Below, piece by piece: positions 24,078-26,238 of a DNA stretch of 26,238 nucleotides. The translations under genes and the position numbers were made by a program. How positions within the stretch are numbered: position 1 is the first letter of the stretch; every line of letters begins with the position of its first letter. Below the pieces are notes generated by a model, which was not told the origin of the DNA, did no database searches, and worked only from the letters and a program-made list of their open reading frames with translations. The stretch spans positions 1 to 26,238 of the forward strand of contig JAKIVA010000038.1 of NCBI GenBank assembly GCA_021647265.1, read 5' to 3'. The DNA is from Lutibacter sp. Its GTDB lineage: Bacteria > Bacteroidota > Bacteroidia > Flavobacteriales > Flavobacteriaceae.

Positions 24078-24899
24078 TTAAATATTTTCTTTCAGCCAAT
24101 TGTACCATGCTTCCATACCTTCACCCGTTGTTGCTGAAACTTCAAAAAATTGCAACTTAGGGTTTACTTGTAATGCGTAACCTTTAAGTTTTTCAATGTC
24201 AGTATTTAAATAAGGAAGCAAGTCAATTTTATTGATGATACAAATATCAGAAGTGTGGAACATATCAGGGTATTTAATAGGCTTATCATCACCTTCCGTG
24301 GTACTAATAATTACAACACGTTTACTTTCTCCCAAATCAAACATAGAAGGACACACTAGGTTTCCTACATTTTCAATCATTAAAATACTATTATTCTTAA
24401 TTTCTAATTTTTTAACTGCTTCATATACAATATCACTTTCTAAATGACAGCCTTTTCCTGTATTTATTTGAATTACAGGAATATTTAAGACATCTATTCT
24501 ATTAGCATCATTCAAAGTTTGTTGGTCGCCTTCAATTACATAAAAAGGAATTTCATTTTTTAAGTCAGACAATGTTCTTTCTAAAATAGAAGTTTTCCCA
24601 GACCCAGGAGAACTTACCAAATTTAAGGCGAAAATATTTTTAGCTTCAAAATAACCTCTATTTCTGGCAGCCAAAACCTGATTGTTTTGTAAAATATCTT
24701 GTTCTATTTCTAATACTTTATGCTTATGGTTATGAGAATGATTGTGCGCATGTGTATGATCTTCATGCGTATGATGTTCGTGTGAATGTGTATGACCATC
24801 ATGGTTGTGATGATGCACATCATGAGAATGGTTGTGTTCTCCAGGTTTTAAAATTGTTGGACCGTTAGTATCAGATCCACAGCCACAAGTTCCACACAT
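24078..24899 (-). CDS. hypB: Hydrogenase nickel incorporation GTPase HypB
   Basis: The 273-residue protein supplies nickel to the hydrogenase active site together with HypA. It has the N-terminal high-affinity metal motif MCGTCGCG (1-8) and then a histidine-rich stretch with 20 His among residues 22-60, typical of nickel-storing HypB proteins. The GTPase domain follows: P-loop SSPGSGKT (96-103), NKID (223-226), and the G-domain metal ligands Cys151-His152 in GKGCHLE and Cys183 in NLVCPS. It begins 11 bp after hypA. Confidence 0.97.
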   Translation of the reverse strand: MCGTCGCGSDTNGPTILKPGEHNHSHDVHHHNHDGHTHSHEHHTHEDHTHAHNHSHNHKHKVLEIEQDILQNNQVLAARNRGYFEAKNIFALNLVSSPGSGKTSILERTLSDLKNEIPFYVIEGDQQTLNDANRIDVLNIPVIQINTGKGCHLESDIVYEAVKKLEIKNNSILMIENVGNLVCPSMFDLGESKRVVIISTTEGDDKPIKYPDMFHTSDICIINKIDLLPYLNTDIEKLKGYALQVNPKLQFFEVSATTGEGMEAWYNWLKENI

Positions 24900-24910
24900 A
24901 ATTATAGATT

Positions 24911-25252
24911 TTAAATTACTTCTAATGATTTTACTCTTAATTCTTTCCCTTGAATAATACCTTTAAAGTTGCTGTTGCAATTAGGACAACTATCAAATAT
25001 ATTATTTAAATAAAACTCACGATCACAATCAGCACAAATTGCTTTCCCAGGAATCTCAATGATTGTTTTTAAGGCATGTTCCAAAACGCTATCCTTAACA
25101 GCAGACTCCCATACAAAATTTAAGGCATCCAATTCTACTCCGGCTAATTGTCCAATTTCAAGTTCAATTTTAGCTACGGCATTTTCTTTAACTTTTGCAG
25201 TTTCATCTTCAGCAATTTTTACAATTCCCATAACTATAGATAATTCGTGCAT
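24911..25252 (-). CDS. hypA: Hydrogenase nickel metallochaperone HypA
   Basis: I place the start at the ATG at 25252, giving 113 residues beginning MHELSIV, because His2 and Glu3 next to the initiating Met form the nickel site and must be N-terminal. The frame extends a further 30 codons upstream, but that stretch is not family-like. The zinc site is Cys73-x2-Cys76 with Cys89-x2-Cys92. HypA hands nickel to the large subunit with HypB. It is the first gene of the minus-strand hyp operon and is divergent from the hydrogenase small subunit. Confidence 0.96.
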   Translation of the reverse strand: MHELSIVMGIVKIAEDETAKVKENAVAKIELEIGQLAGVELDALNFVWESAVKDSVLEHALKTIIEIPGKAICADCDREFYLNNIFDSCPNCNSNFKGIIQGKELRVKSLEVI

Positions 25253-25275
25253 TTTATTAATAATTGTAACTAACT

Positions 25276-25283
25276 CAAAATTA
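25276..25283 (-). promoter_or_regulatory. Possible -7 box of the hypABC operon
   Basis: On the minus strand this reads TAATTTTG, fitting TAnnTTTG, 23 bp before the hypA ATG. No TTG sits at the -33 distance, which would fit a promoter that needs an activator such as one bound at the nearby palindrome. Confidence 0.4.
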
Positions 25284-25326
25284 CAAAATTTAATAAGAAA
25301 TAAACTATTGAATAGACTAAAAATGA

Positions 25327-25344
25327 ATATGATAATTATCATAT
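25327..25344. promoter_or_regulatory. Perfect 18-bp palindrome, possible Crp/Fnr-type site
   Basis: ATATGATAATTATCATAT is its own reverse complement. Its core TGAT-N4-ATCA equals the core of Crp/Fnr-family sites (TTGAT-N4-ATCAA), with only the outer base of each half changed. It lies between the divergent hypA and hydrogenase genes, about 65 bp upstream of the start point predicted for hypA, a usual activator position. A chance A+T-rich palindrome remains possible. Confidence 0.5.
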
Positions 25345-25491
25345 AATCAAGATTGTTGCATCTTATTTTAAAACGTTCTAAATTAAGGTGTTAGGTTTAA
25401 TACTGTTAAAATATTTTATAACTTAGTAGAGTTCATTTTTTTAAATATATAAAATGAATAAGAGATTTTTTTAATATTAAAAACTTCACGT

Positions 25492-26238
25492 ATGTCTACC
25501 AAAAAAGAAAAGCAAAAAACCTATTATGAAAGTATAATAGAAAAAGGCTATTCCCGTCGAGATTTCATCAAATTTGCAACATATATGACAGCCTTTATGG
25601 GGTTAGAATCATCTATGATTGGACAAGTTGTGAAAGCAATGGAAACTAAAAAGCGAATACCAGTTATTTGGGAACATTTCCAAGAATGTACTGGATGTTC
25701 AGAATCATTCATTCGTTCTGACCACCCTTTGGTGGCCGATTTAATTTTTGATCATATTTCATTAGATTATACAGATACCCTGATGGCTGCTTCTGGTCAT
25801 AATGCCGAAGAGGCTAAACAAGAATCTATGAAAGAGAATTATGGAAATTATATTTTGGTAGTTGAAGGAGCTATTCCTATAAAAGACGATGGCGTTTATT
25901 GTACAATTGCAGGGCGTTCAGCGATAGATATATTAAAAGAATCAGCAGCAGGAGCTGCAGCAATTCTTACTTTTGGAAGTTGTTCCTCTTGGGGAGGAGT
26001 ACAAGCAGCATATCCAAACCCAACGGGATCCGTACCTGTTGATGAAATTATCACAGATAAACCTATTATAAGAGTTCCAGGATGTCCTCCAATAAGTGAA
26101 GTTATGACAGGTATAGTTATGCACTATGCTACTTTTGGAGTATTGCCAGAATTAGATGCATTAGGAAGACCAAAACAATTTTATGGTAAAAGAGTTCATG
26201 ATAGCTGTTATAGGAGACCTAATTTTGATGCAGGTTTG
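25492..26238 (+). CDS. Group 1 [NiFe] hydrogenase small subunit, 3' end missing
   Basis: An ATG at 25492 opens a frame of 249 codons that runs off the window. Residues 21-27, SRRDFIK, form a twin-arginine signal, so the enzyme is exported folded and faces the periplasm. The proximal cluster ligands are Cys66 and Cys69 (ECTGCSES), Cys164 (FGSCSSW) and Cys198 (PGCPP). Distal-cluster ligands His236 and Cys239 (HDSCYRR) follow. Spacing agrees exactly with E. coli HyaA, the closest sequence I can recall. The positions of the two extra cysteines of O2-tolerant enzymes are Gly68 and Gly169. The gene normally precedes the large subunit and a cytochrome b, which would lie beyond the window. Confidence 0.95.
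   Translation, partial: MSTKKEKQKTYYESIIEKGYSRRDFIKFATYMTAFMGLESSMIGQVVKAMETKKRIPVIWEHFQECTGCSESFIRSDHPLVADLIFDHISLDYTDTLMAASGHNAEEAKQESMKENYGNYILVVEGAIPIKDDGVYCTIAGRSAIDILKESAAGAAAILTFGSCSSWGGVQAAYPNPTGSVPVDEIITDKPIIRVPGCPPISEVMTGIVMHYATFGVLPELDALGRPKQFYGKRVHDSCYRRPNFDAGL

Noticed and set aside
25253..25342. A 30-residue hydrophobic N-terminal extension of HypA.
   Set aside because: HypA needs His2 next to the initiating Met for nickel binding, and the extension covers the probable promoter and the palindrome.
25327..25344. Palindrome read as a Fur box (GATAAT repeats).
   Set aside because: A Fur site needs about 19 bp of GATAAT hexamers or a 7-1-7 layout; here the halves are only TGATAA/TTATCA without the central spacing. 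The Crp/Fnr core fits better.
25059..25346. Plus-strand frame of 95 codons opposite hypA.
   Set aside because: hypA on the minus strand has intact metal-site residues; this frame is its complement and has no recognisable features.
25942..26124. Minus-strand Cys/Trp-rich 60-codon frame.
   Set aside because: It is antisense to the hydrogenase cluster-binding region, and its unusual composition comes from the complement of Gly/Ala/Pro codons.

Overview
The window is chromosomal DNA of a Bacteroidota bacterium, most likely a gliding member of the Flavobacteriaceae. The evidence is a giant type IX secretion translocon gene (sprA), a RemB-like gliding gene, an HmuY-family lipoprotein, strong A+T bias, no Shine-Dalgarno-like spacing, and promoter boxes of the Bacteroidota form TTG-N17-TAnnTTTG. 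I see no rRNA, tRNA, CRISPR array, transposase or phage gene.

Layout. (1) 1-295, minus: 5' part of an HmuY-like lipoprotein gene, divergent from an MFS permease and a cytoplasmic GH37 trehalase (480-3588); two inverted operator-like arms lie between them. A truncated reading frame (3589-3843) and a short inverted-repeat element follow. (2) 4128-14839, plus: hybrid malic enzyme (maeB), ruvA, sprA, gcvH and a VanZ-like gene, tightly packed; sprA and the VanZ-like gene appear to use TTG starts. (3) 14913-17509: three tandem TonB-like energy transducers. The first two are each followed by their own hairpin terminator, and their 3' ends are almost identical. (4) 17641-20898: a eukaryote-type deoxyribose-phosphate aldolase, a full-length aldehyde dehydrogenase and a short degenerate one, forming a likely deoxyribose catabolic operon. 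(5) 20972-23644: a WlbB/WbpD-like sugar N-acetyltransferase and a RemB-like outer-membrane barrel whose N-terminus is another TonB-C-like domain. (6) 23622-25252, minus: hypC, hypB, hypA. (7) 25492-end, plus: the Tat-exported small subunit of a group 1 [NiFe] hydrogenase, cut by the window edge. A perfect 18-bp palindrome lies between hypA and this gene.

How they fit together. SprA is the outer-membrane pore for T9SS cargo, including gliding adhesins, and the RemB-like protein is a second motility-linked surface component. The TonB homologues would transmit proton-motive force to outer-membrane machines. HypA, HypB and HypC mature the NiFe site of the enzyme whose small subunit begins at 25492, so this end of the window is a hydrogenase locus extending beyond it.

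The most interesting points are the mosaic TonB triplication with apparent gene conversion, the TonB-like domain fused to the RemB barrel, the conserved-looking but catalytically dead ALDH, the trehalase with a fungal-type calcium loop, the hydrogenase small subunit without the two extra cysteines of O2-tolerant enzymes, and the palindrome in the hydrogenase control region. I did not find a clearly new defence or biosynthetic system. All family calls come from reading motifs, not from database searches.
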